From Gnetum montanum (Eukaryota > Streptophyta > Gnetopsida > Gnetales > Gnetaceae), in the NCBI GenBank assembly GCA_015680685.1, contig MNCI01005779.1, forward strand, positions 596,636 through 660,635: a stretch of DNA of 64,000 bases, read 5' to 3'. The notes under the pieces were generated by a model. The model was not told where the DNA came from and did no database searches. It saw only the letters and a program-made list of their open reading frames with translations. How positions within the stretch are numbered: the stretch's first letter is position 1; each line of letters starts with the position of its first letter. The translations under genes and the position numbers were made by a program. Below are positions 39,061 through 50,325 of the stretch, in pieces.

Positions 39061-40745
39061 AGTTACTAGGTAAATTGAGAGTTGTGGAATGAAACTAGGG
39101 TTTCATGGTAGGTGCCTAGGTTTAAGTGGGTTCTCTTGATGCAAACTTGCAAAAATCATTTTGTTTTCTCACTTCCGAGTTGTTGTGCCAAAGTTGTGAG
39201 CATTTTGCTTACCACTACTTCTATCCCCAACATAATCATAGCCATTCTTACCTCTAGTGTAGTCACTCCAATGCTCTCAGAATTCAAGGATTTTCTAGAG
39301 TGTTCCATACCAATTTTTACCATGTCATGAAGGAAGGCTCCCACCAGCAACCCTATCTTGGAGGAGGCAAATGTAGCTTCCATGATCTTTCACACCTTCC
39401 ATATCCTAGGATTGGAGAAGGCTCCACTACTATTTATCCTAAGTACCCAGCCTTACTTGTTTTTTCCCATTTATTCTATTTATTAGATCTAGGCTTGTGT
39501 ATTGGTCATATTGGAATTTTGTAAAATTCCATTGTAGTTTTATGTCATATCTACTTGTTTTTAGTGTTACTCAAAATTTGGATTTCTTTTTTCATTATGG
39601 AATAAATGCTATTTTCCATGAATTCCATGGGTTTTTTGCTTTTTTCCATACAAAAAGAAAAATCAGTTTTGAATTTTTTCCTAAGAAAATGATTATGTTT
39701 TTTAATTTTTCAAGGTTATTGGGTTATTTCATACTATTTTATAATTGATTAAATTTTTGATTCACTCAATTTTGCATTACCCTTAATTTTTTATGATTGT
39801 TTTTGTTAGGTTGTGTTAAGTGGATTTTCTATTTCTGGCTATTTTCTAGTGTAATTTTGCTATTTTATCTATAATAAAATATTATGATTTTTTGAGTTTT
39901 AAGGTTTTGGGCTTTTATTTCATGATTTGAAGATTCCAATAGTGGTAAAATCATCAAATTTGGATGAACGTTTTGTTTATGGCGAGTGTTTTCGTTGACA
40001 TGCGTGAAATGGGATTTTAGTTAGGACGACCACAATTACGTTACTTCTATATTTTTTTCTGAAAAAATGGTTAACAATTTTTGTTTTCTATTATCATGGG
40101 ATTATATTTCATGGTTTTATGATTCCAACAGCTATGGATTGATTGAATTTCATTAAGCAATTACTTTTTTATGGATGTTTCTGTAAAGTCACTCGAAATC
40201 AAGGTTTTATAGCTATTGTGCATGTATCCCTGTGAAGATGGATAACATTGAGACTTTGGAAAAAATTTCCCATCAATGTCCCATGATCTTGGGGATTTGT
40301 AGAAGTGTTGGAAATGGTATAGATGTGGTTTGGATTAAATTAAAAATTTTGTAATATTTTTTGTCGATTGTTTATGGTAGCCATTCTAGTTTTGTTGTTA
40401 TTGTTGTTCAATTCTATTGAATTTTGGTTTATGGACTTATGTTGTGTTTTGAGTTTTTATAAGCATGGAATTTAGCATGAAAAATGAAATTTTACTTCTA
40501 CAATAACACTTTCATGTTTTTAATTCTAAACTATCAATTTCATGTTTGTGGTTATGAACTATCATTTTCACACTTTTAATTTTAGACTATCGTTTCCATT
40601 AAGTGTGAACTATTCTATTTGGTATTTTGCCTATATTTTCCATGTTGAAGTGTTGTTTTGTTGTAGACATAGGTTGTTATGTTCATGTAATTGTAATTTT
40701 TTTTTCTTATGAAGTTTTAATTTTAGTTTGTACAAGGTTATAATA
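39060..40745. other. Element B extra block, spacer between array and opposite-strand gene
   Basis: This is AT-rich, with T-runs and no coding similarity. It is the positional counterpart of 19150-21060 in A. The stretch at 40500-40600 has a triple 'aactatca/tttcatgttt' repetition. Confidence 0.35.
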
Positions 40746-40759
40746 GTCATGTGTTGGAT

Positions 40760-43320
40760 GGTATAGGGCCTTCTTGAAGCCCATCTTGGTTGTTATAGAG
40801 TTGGTGGGGATCTTGTGATGTACTCATGTGCTTGGTTCCAACACTCCACCCCATGACATGGAGTGGAAAAATTTCTCACTATGGATTAGTCCAAGAGCCA
40901 AGAAGTTCTTGACCTACCTACTAGAAAACTTCAATGTGATGACTTGGCCATACTTTTCTTTCAAAACATCAGTGGCTATCATCGAAACCATCATGCCCCT
41001 CTCTTCTAGCATGATCATAAAGCTCCTAGTTGATGATCCTAAGGTCCATGTAGAGGGTTAAGCACATGATGACACAACCAATGTGGACACTCACAATTTA
41101 TGAAAAATTTGGGAGATGCCCAAATTCAAGTAGTACAACATTAATAACACCTTGCTGGTTGGCCATCATGTGTACACCTTGTTCCAAAACCCCCTTGGCA
41201 CTATCTACCATATATTGGGGTATACATAATTATTATAATCTGTATTTAGTTTTATTTATTGTTTTTCATTTGTTATTAAGTTATAATAACTTTTGTTATT
41301 TTACTTGCCTATGGGTATATGGTAAATGATCAAGGACTAGTCAACGATGATAACCTTTTACCCTTGGCCCAAATAGTAGTGGAGATGTTTCCCAAAAGCC
41401 CAATAGTAAGGCTTGAGGTGATGGACCAGTTGAAGGATGAGTTTGATAATTGTATCAAATGTCATCCTAAGGCCTACTGAAGGTGTCTAGCCAATGGAAC
41501 AATTCATAGTAGGTGGAAAAACCATCTCATGATGCAGAAGTGAACCCATCTCCTATAGCTCCAAGGATGCCTTTATCATCTAGGTGAAGTGAGTATATTG
41601 GTTTGTTCATTTTGGTTAGCTTTAGTTAATGAGTTATTTATGCTTTGATTTCTTAAATGGCTATACTAGTTTTACTTTAACTTGGTTATATTTGTTATAC
41701 TTTGTTTTACATGTTGCACCTATGTTAAGACTAACAAGCTGCTTTTTGTTATGTTGTAGGGGCTATACCATTAGCTAAAGTGATTGTAATCACTTCAAGA
41801 TGCAGTGAGGAGACATTAATCTTGAATTTTAATGAGGTAGAACCCACCCAATATTGGTTGTTTTATCATGCATCCAAGGCTATTCAAGCAAGGATTGTTC
41901 ATGCAAGCTTGCTTAACATCTTCATAGCACCAAAACACATCGTTTCCACTATGGAAATGATTAACATCATTAAATCCTTTAGCAAAAGAGTTAGGAGGTT
42001 TGTCACTTGTGTTCATGGTGTGATTATTATCTTGGATGTTAATGAATCCACGTTCAATGACCTCTTTAGTTTTCCCAATGAGGACATAATAATTACCACC
42101 AATGTAGGGAAGGAGGTGGATTACCAAGAAGAAGTTGAGAAGTGGTTAGACACTTACCATGATAACAAGGAATTCTCTCTAAGCCACTTCTAGGTTTTGA
42201 AGGCAAGAGAGATGTATCCATTATTTCAATCCAATGAATTTCCTAAGTTGATTTTGCAAGGGAAGATAATGGGTGTTGAGCAACCATATATCATGGAGAA
42301 AGGTCCTAACCAAGGGCTTTCAATTCAACTAGGCTATAAAGAAAAATCCTAAAGCTCTGAGAAACTATTATAATGAAGTGTCATGTGCATTTCATGTTCT
42401 TTATAGCTTATCTATGGAGATATGTGGAGTTCCTCATAGTGAGAAATGATGGACAATGGGTGACTCTAGACCCATCCCAACTCACTAAGCTTTGGATAAG
42501 GAATCTTGTTCAAAACACACATGCCCAAGACCCACTAGAGGGTATGGGCAAATCACTCTCCATCACCACTAAAGGCTTTGGTAAAAAATGTTATGCATCT
42601 CTTGATATCATGGGAAGAGATCCCCATGTTGATCATGGAAATGTGGAAATGACTAAGAATTTTCTTACTAAAGCTAAGGATTTATCTAGAACAAAACACA
42701 AGAGGCCTTTGTTTTATGAGATAGTGCTAGTTGTAGAGGAGCCCTTAAAATGGAGATTCATCATTAAGCTTAACTAGGTGCATAATGGAGTTAAAGGTAT
42801 ATTCAATTTGTTTTAGTATTTTTATTTTCTTAAGTTCTATTTTGAGTTATGATTGTGGTAATGTAGGCAAACTATGTTAAGTTATTCTATGTTTTACAAT
42901 TGTTGGTGTTGCATGTAAGCAACAAGAGTAGGATGCCACATCATTAGTGACAATAGTTGAGGTGAAACAAATGTGTCAAGAGGAGAAAGCATTGCAACAT
43001 CATGAGGATGAGGCTCTATCCCATTTCCCATTGGATAATTTTGATGTGTTTTTTGAGAACTCACAACTAGGTGAAGCTCCTACTATCACACTAGAGGGTA
43101 TATTAGGTACTTATAGTTTTTGGTTTTATATGATGCCATATTATTTTTATTTCTTTATTTTTAACCTTGGATATCAATTGTTGATTGCTTATTATGGATG
43201 TTATAGCTCTAGATCCTTAATCTGATGCTTCCATGTCGTGTTCCACATGCAACCATGGGTGGATACCCTTAATAAGATTAAGTTGATGTGGGACATAGCT
43301 GAAGATATGATCAACTAGTT
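40760..43320 (+). pseudogene. opposite-strand gene inside element B, apparently multi-exon; unknown protein
   Basis: This is the counterpart of the gene at 21090-24705. The first exon-like island (40768-41245) begins 'gggccttcttgaagccca', matching 'gggccttattgaagtcga' in A, and contains KNFSLWISPRAKKFLTYL and DDPKVHVEG. Further islands lie at about 41330-41590, 41760-42195 (acceptor-like tgttgtag|ggg), 42205-42777 and 42925-43110. The frame 41780-42193 has EETLILNF, LLNIFIAPKHIVSTMEM, VHGVIIILDVNESTFNDL and GKEVDYQEEVEKWLD, aligning with A's 21977-22525. Short introns and matching exon borders in both elements argue for a real spliced gene in their ancestor. Its 3' exons are deleted; the sequence passes into gag at about 43330. 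Confidence 0.5.
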
Positions 43321-43324
43321 GAAA

Positions 43325-44795
43325 TAGATAGCTTTGAAAGTTAGTGAGAGTTCTAACAATATTTGGATCAAGGTAGTATAATTTTGACTTGATGAAGTCA
43401 TTAACCATTCCCTTAAAGATAGATAGAGATGGAGTTTAGTTATTGGTTTTAGAATTTCATTTACCAAAGTTTTTCATCATCGGATGAACTTTTGCGCTAG
43501 CTTGAGGGGTCCTTTCTTGACCTTCATTAGCTAGTCAAGGATGGTATCAAGCTTCAATTTATACTTGAAGCAGTAAAAAAATTGTAAAATCAAGTCTTCC
43601 AAATAGGATTTGGATCCTCTTGGCAAGGCATGGTACTAGTTAAGGGCCTTCCCTGTGAGGAACATACGGAAGATCCTCATGATTGTGTGTGGCCAAAATT
43701 TCAATAACAAACACTCACAGTGGAAGGTTATGATATGGGAATTGGATTCACCTTCATCATTTTACTTAGTGTAATGTGGTATGAGAATACCAAGGGAAGA
43801 GTTAGAGATAGGACTATAGGACTAATGGGATCATCCTAATAGAAGTTCAAAATCTTGACGGTCTAGGATGTAGAATCCTTAAGCCTATTTAGCTCTTCAA
43901 TTAGGTCTTGGAACATCTAGAAGACTTGATCCAATACATGGGGTACCCTTGTCAATTGTGAGGTCTACACAAAAGGCTACAGTGTATGTTTGAAGGTCTA
44001 TGACCTTGCCATAGATTGTAGCACCAAAGGAAAAGGTTGGATTATCATCATTGTGAGTGGGATCAATAATGAAAAAGAGGTTTGTGGAAAAATATAAGGC
44101 ACAAAGGGGATGAATGAGGTATGTAATCCTTGGATCAGCTAAGGTCCCACAATGGGTTCCATTTAGGTGGAAAACAAGTTGGTGGTAATCACAACCACTG
44201 ATGAAGATCATGTAGACCATGGATGTGTAGCAAAAGACATGGTGATTAGGAAGGATTTTGTTTACAACATTGATTATGTTTGGTGCATAGCTATAATGGG
44301 AGTTGGCCCAAACATGGTCGAGTAAGGGATGGTAAAGGCTAGGATATATGTTCCATAAAAGAGGCAAGGGCAGTTGAAGTAGGAATCATGGCTTTTAGGA
44401 TTGATTATTGGAAAAACCCTTGCATGAGATTCTCATGTTTAGATTCAGCCCCAACCTCATCCTCTTTCTCTTATTGCTCATCTAAGTTTGCCTCCCCATC
44501 CTATTCATCCATCTCAATTATTTGAGATAGGATGTGAGCACAAGTTTTTATCAGGGGTATTTTGTCATATGGGAAAGGAATATATTCCTTTCCATTGTAG
44601 TGTATGAGCTCATATTTCCTTTTAGCCTTTTCTTCCATTCTTGGAATTATCATGCGAGCCTAAATTTTCATGCAAATAAAGTTGTAGTAATCTTCATTAA
44701 TCACCTAAAAGCTCAAGACTTTGCCCCCTAAGTCTTAGTGATTATCTATATTTTGCTATGGTAGGGTCCTTGGGGTCATAGACGCTTATGGACTA
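43325..44795 (-). pseudogene. Element B gag, C-terminus deleted
   Basis: The minus strand matches element A gag. Near the start it has INEDYYNFICMKI, KYELIHYNGKEYIPFPY and EDEVGAESKHENLMQG. Frame 43897-44367 (156 codons) covers the middle, with CGTLADPRITYLIHPLCALY aligning to A's HGTLRNLGITYLLFPHCALN. RC of 43440-43760 gives the capsid-type core. The gene ends at a junction with the opposite-strand gene at about 43330, equivalent to A position 27590. In A the sequence continues for another 4 kb (gag end and protease) that B lacks. Confidence 0.68.
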
Positions 44796-45420
44796 TTGGC
44801 TACATCCATTGTAAATGAAGTTAAAGCACAACACAATTGACTAGTTGAATGACATTGTCAAAAATATGATTTTAACTTTTTTTACTATATTTAGTAAAAA
44901 TCATAATAAGTGGGATAATCCACTAATGTAGTTAGATATAAATGGAAAGGCAATAGGAAACTATTGCTATGAGATACTATGCATTAGATAGTCATGTATT
45001 GTGTAGGATATAGGGTAATTTCACACCAACTACATTGAGTGAGGAAAATGGAAAAATGTGGTTTTTCCAATAACAGAATTGGGCTTCCAAAATGGAAATG
45101 AGCCTCTGGAACAAAAACTAAGTTCTAAAATGGAAAAGGTTTGGAATAAGACTTCCAAAATGGAATAAGAATTTTAGAATGGAATTGGTTTTAGATTTGG
45201 ACTATGCTAGTTCCAAGGAATCTAGTGACTTATTATTAAAATATACTAGAAACACCCAACTCACTTACCACAACTATGTTGGGATATATGGGAAAGGGTT
45301 TTGGATAGCCACATTGGTTTTGATGGAATAAGTTTGTAGGTTCAAAACTATGAAAATGTAAAAGATTTAGTATTTGGAAGAAAATGGAAAAATGTTTTTG
45401 GCTAAGAATTTAGGTAGAGG
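44796..45420 (-). other. Element B leader
   Basis: This is non-coding sequence between the primer site and the gag start, with repeated 'aaaatggaa' strings at 45050-45190. No function can be assigned. Confidence 0.45.
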
Positions 45421-45434
45421 ACCTCCTTATACCA
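45421..45434 (-). promoter_or_regulatory. Element B primer-binding site
   Basis: In element orientation TGGTATAAGGAGG follows the LTR directly. It shares TGGTAT and AG with the initiator tRNA-Met site TGGTATCAGAGC. The mutations fit the age of the element. Confidence 0.6.
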
Positions 45435-46994
45435 TTAGAAAACTATTGAAATTGGAGAATTTAGTTGTTGGAATGGAAATCAAAATATTCTATCCATGAG
45501 AATAGTTTTAGCCTCGAATCCCAAGGGCCTTTGAAAATGGAATTAAAGGTACCCTTAACAATCTAGCTAATCACCTAGGGACTTATGGAAGTATCAAGCA
45601 AAAACATAAACATAAATGAAAATGAAATTGCAGATTTGAAATTGAAAATGATGTAGAAATGAAAACTTGAATTCAGATCTACACAACAATGAACTATGAC
45701 TATTAAAATGGAAAATAAAGTGGTAGGTTCAAAAAGTATAGATTTTGTGCTAGGTACACAAGAATTCACTTGAAGGAGCTCAAATTTTGTTGGAGCCTAT
45801 GGTCTGCACTTGAAACTCCATGATCTAAATACTTCCTAGCTCTAGTTTCTAGCAACTCTACACTAGTTTCCACCAGAATTAGTAATTGTGACCACAAGTT
45901 GGTATTTCACCTTTAGTGTAATGGTATTATGTGGGAGCCATTGTGCCTAGTGTAGATACTATTTTTTTGCTGCCAAAAGAGTTGCAAGGGTACAAAGCTC
46001 TTTTTGTTACAGAAATGTCAAATGTTATTCCTCAGGAGAAGCTAGAAAAAAGTTATGCTACTATTTTTTCTCAAGATTATGGAATTGGAATAAGGTATAT
46101 ATGTTTACATTTTATAGTTGTGGAATTGTTGTTTTTGGGGCTTGCACATCATCATCATGATTACTAACAAATTGATGTCAATTTGCAAGTTAAAATAATT
46201 ACAATTCTTAGTGTAGTTACCATTTATAATAAGTCTGGAATACATTGTAGCCGCCAAAGCTCATCTATTTACTATGAATACTAAACGAATATTTATGATT
46301 ATGCTAACACCATTCCAACTACTATAGCCTTGGTGGGCTACAGTAAAGTTGTTGAAAAATGTTGAAAATTATGGAAAATGTCGAAAACATTGGAAACTAT
46401 AGAAACTAATAAAACCATTGGAAACTATGGAAAATTCTAGAAACCATGGAAAATGTTGGAATCCATGGAAAGTGCTATCTATGCTACAACTACTAAAGAC
46501 TTAGGTTGACTATGTTGGTCACTATTGCAAAAATGGAAATGGACATGTAAATGAAAAATGTCACCAATTCCAAAATGTAAAATGCCACCAATTCCAAAAT
46601 GAAAAATTCCAATAGTTACAATGTTGCATGTTCATTGGGTTTTGGTGGTGACTACACTAGCTCAGAAATGAAAAATCCCACCAATTCCATTTACACTAGA
46701 AAATATATGGTTCCAACATAGTAGAGGCTATACCTCTACAAAAACCCATGAAAATGCTAATTTTGGCCATTCACAAGGCATTTTAGCCTTTCCAACCCAA
46801 ATATAAACATGAGATAATTTTTCCCACTTGGGAAGTAAGGCAATAATAAATTTTGAGGCATTTTTTATGCCTAGAAGCTAAAGAATTCAATATTTTAGAT
46901 AATGGAGTACAAATATTACATTTACAATAAAATCATGCATCAAGTTGGGAAATGAAGGTTATAGTTTACAACATGAATTTTTTATGGTGTTTCA
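45435..46994 (-). repeat. Element B 5' LTR
   Basis: Partner of 7718-9315, matching over its length. Its right end 'atggtgtttca' at 46984-46994 equals the 3' LTR end at 9305-9315. The flanking D repeat resumes at 46995 with the duplicated ATTTT. The 78-codon frame at 45931-46167 and the 63-codon frame at 8295-8486 are the same LTR segment in the two copies and need not be coding. Confidence 0.8.
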
Positions 46995-47477
46995 ATTTTG
47001 TGTACAAATATTTCAAGCTAAGAACAACATCAAGTAAATGTGGTGCATTGGAGATGTTCATAACACAATATGAATGATATTTGGAATTATAATTACTATT
47101 TCATAAGTAGATGTATATTAATTTGATTCACATGTTTGGATTTTTATAGTAGACTTATATGGATTATGTATTATGTAGTGACAATGAGAACTTATCATAT
47201 TTCTTTATGTAAGATGTTTTAGATGAGATAATTATGGAATTTATAATGTCATTGATGTAAGATTTATTTAGTGGATACTTATAATTTAAATCCTTATTAC
47301 TTGTATATATATTCATCTATTAGTCATTTAATCTCTTCTTCCTCTTGGTCATGGCTTAACCATGCTTCCTTTTGCTGCATTAGAATGAATTGATTTCATT
47401 ACTTTGCCATGACCAATATTTATTATCCATTTTACCCCATGTAATTCTCTTCATCCTAAGTGTAGGAAGGAGGGTGT
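46995..47477 (+). repeat. D element, second long direct repeat, right part
   Basis: This continues the repeat interrupted at 7717. 'attttgtgtacaaatatttc' matches copy 1 at about 2834, and the end 'aatgtaattctct..ggaaggagggtgtta' (47444-47477) matches 3215-3255. Distances agree: about 480 bp here versus about 420-490 bp in copy 1. Confidence 0.5.
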
Positions 47478-47499
47478 TATAGTATATCACCATGGAAAT

Positions 47500-49284
47500 C
47501 AAATTATGGACATCTAACTTGTATCTGGAAATAAGATCATCAATATCATTAGTGTATATGCTCCCCAAATTGGCCTAGAAAATTTGATTAAGAAAGATTT
47601 TTAAGATTCCATGGATTAGGTGCTTTAATAAGTTTCCTAGCAAGAAATCATATTTAATGGATGGAATTTTAAGGATCATGTTGGATCTATCAAAGTAAGA
47701 TATGACAATATTTATGAAAGATAAGAATTTGGACAATGTAATGATATGGGAAATTCACTCTTGCAATTTGAAAGTACCTATGACCTTGTAATAGTAAATA
47801 CTTATTTCAAGAAGAGGATGGAACATTTAATTAAATATAGGAGTATTATGAAAATTAAATTGTTTATTTCTTAATATAGAAAAGAAACTAGGCCATGTGT
47901 AAAGGCTACAAGGTCATACCTAAAGAGTGCCATGTAACTTAGCATCGACTAATTGTCATGAATTTACCTATGCAAGGATTTAAAGATAGCATGAGAGAAG
48001 GGACTAAAAAATAAAATGGTGGAATTTTAAATAAGATAACATAATCTTATTTAGAAAATAATTGATTCACTAGGATACCTAGAATTCAAATTTCTCTACA
48101 AATTTAATTTGAAATAAAATGGAAATTTGCATTCAAAAAATTGGAAACAACATTTTGGATGAGGAAAAAAGTAAAAATACATCAGAATGGAGACATGGTG
48201 ATGGAGTGATGAAGTGTAATATGCTATCCAATGCAAGAAAAATTTCTTGAAGGAATGGTAGGAAAATGGTAGCCAAGAAAACAAGTTGACATACCAAAGA
48301 ACAAAGAAAAAGATAACTATACCAATAGTCAAAGCTAAACATAAGGCCTCGGATAGCTTTTCTAAGAAATTAGAAAGAAATTTAGAATAAAAATCTAATT
48401 ATATATTGTAAAAAATAAGAAAAAAGAAATCTAAGGATATTTATCATGTTAAATACATCAAGGAAGCATATGAAAGAATTTTGATAAAAGACAATAAAAT
48501 TTTGGATAGGTGGAAATTTTACTTTTAAGAATTATTAAATGAATTCCCAAGAAAATAAATCCAAGAAGAAGAAAAAAATTGGTTTGGTTTATGAACTTTC
48601 ATTTTTTAAGGTAAAGATAGCCTTATTATAGTTGAAAAATGAAAATCTATGGGACCATATAACATTCATATAGAATCCTGGAAAGCATTAGAAGATACAA
48701 GAGTTTCTTTACTGATATAATTAATTAAATAAATTTTAAGGATGGAAAAATTCCCAACAATTATAGACAAAGATTTATTGTTCCTATCTATAAAAATAAA
48801 GAAGATGTACAAAATTGTGTAAAGTGGAAAGGGATCAAGGTAATCAGTCATACTATGAACCTTTGGGAGAGAGTCATAGAGTAGTGTCTCAGATTTAATT
48901 AATAGTATTACAAAATCAATTTGGATCTATACTAAGAATTTCTACTATAGAGGCTAGTTTCTTGATATGACAGTTGATCAAGAAATTCAAAAAATAGAGA
49001 AAAAATCTACATATAATTTTATTAATTTGGAAAAATAAAATGATAGAGTGCCTAGAAATATCCTTTAGTGGGCCTTGTGAGGAAAAATCATTATTGATAA
49101 ATATATTACAATAATTCAAGAAATGTAAGAAGGAGCTACCACTAAAAATAAAACATCTTATGGAATAACATGTAACTTTCCAATCATAATAGGTGTACAT
49201 CAAGGGTGTACACTGAGCCCATACTTATTTTTCATCATCATGGATGAATTCATAAGGAAAATTCAAGATGAAATCCCTTGGTAT
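47500..49284 (+). pseudogene. LINE endonuclease and RT, upstream half
   Basis: This is the coding part of the LINE before E1. The endonuclease catalytic start is absent. The RT palm is present up to the PWYM tetrapeptide at 49277-49288. In an intact element the next residues are the catalytic F/Y-x-DD, found here 5 kb away at 54296. Numerous stops are present. Confidence 0.8.
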
Positions 49285-49289
49285 ATGCT
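49285..49289 (+). repeat. E1 target-site duplication, left copy
   Basis: ATGCT directly precedes the TG of E1. The identical pentamer is at 54291-54295 directly after the element. Confidence 0.9.
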
Positions 49290-49861
49290 TGTGACATCTC
49301 ATCCCTAGATGTCACGATAAACATCAAATATATGATATATTAGACATTATGCATACGAAGAAAGTATACCAAATGCAAAATATATGTAATATTCGACATT
49401 ATGTATAAAAAATAATAGGAAAAATGCATAAAGAGAAAGAAAAGAAATGCTTTATTAATATGGAATAGTATATCAAGATCGTGCTCTGAGAGTGTTTCTT
49501 AGGGCTTTCTTCCTTTGGCATCTATCCCTTAGAGGCAATCTAGCACTACCATCATGTTTAGGCCTATAAGCTAGCTAGAAGTAATGGCTAGTTCACTTCC
49601 TATCCCACTTCACCCACTTCTCGTAACTTAATTGTCAACTCTACCACTTCATGCCTGGCACAACCTTTAAGCCTGGGTATAAATGCCTTAGGTTAAAATT
49701 GCAAATATTACCTCAAGAGAAATGTTCATTATTATAATACATCCTTTTGGGTCTTAATTACAACTACCCATTAGAATCTTATTATGATAACAATAACACT
49801 TGTTATGAAGATACACCATCTTCAGTAGGTAGTGGCATCATTTAGAAATGGGCACATGATA
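49290..49861 (-). repeat. E1 3' LTR
   Basis: About 572 bp. It matches the E2 LTR 59099-59674 in reverse complement (for example the 'cctctatcccttagaggcaatct' area) and 53873-54290 directly. In + orientation it starts TGTGACATCTCATCC. Confidence 0.85.
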
Positions 49862-50325
49862 ATCTACCTCACATAGGTTTTTTTCATTCTCAAACAAGTC
49901 CACATTCACTATCTTTTCCCAACTCTAGTGCTTCTATTATGCTCTAATGCTCCAATAATTTAATTTCTCCTTTGAACTTGAAGTTGTTTCTTGCTTCTTT
50001 TGCAAACAAGATATATGTGAGAAAAATATATGAAAAATTAAATATTACTTTATTGATTGCTGCATCACTTTCTAAGATAATGACAAGAGGTGAATTAAAG
50101 ATCTACCAACCAGCAATCACTAGTCCTAACCAGGGTCACACAAGGTGTAACTTAGATCTAGTTACCCAAGTGAAGGTAGGGAAAATTATTTATTCCCAAC
50201 TTTCATTACCTTAGATATTTTAGTTATCTTATTAAAATATAAATTAAATAATAAATAAGATTTATCAAAAGTAAGGATGAGATACTTCTTGATTTTAATC
50301 AACCTTATGAACTAAAGGGAGTAAT

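Larger units (their letters stand above)
7718..46994 (-). mobile_element. Element B: Tat/Ogre-like Ty3-gypsy retrotransposon, split by element C
   Basis: The element reads on the minus strand: 5' LTR (45435-46994), primer site, gag (to about 43330), an extra block with an opposite-strand gene and tandem array (36500-43300), RT (34406-35760), then an interruption by C and A (12086-34405), then RNase H, integrase and 3' LTR (7718-9315). Without the insertion it is about 17 kb, within the range of Tat/Ogre elements. ATTTT flanks it at 7713-7717 and 46995-46999, a likely 5-bp target duplication. The LTRs match along their whole length but are clearly diverged, so it is old. A deletion near 43330 removed its protease region. 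All coding parts carry stops. Confidence 0.75.

Noticed and set aside
41213-41330. An end of gag or protease of element B at the opposite-strand gene
   Set aside because: The minus strand here shows no protease motif, and the plus strand matches the element A antisense gene.
8295-46167. Similar 63- and 78-codon frames in both B LTRs as a conserved gene
   Set aside because: Similarity is explained by the LTRs being copies of one sequence. There is no sign of codon-level conservation.
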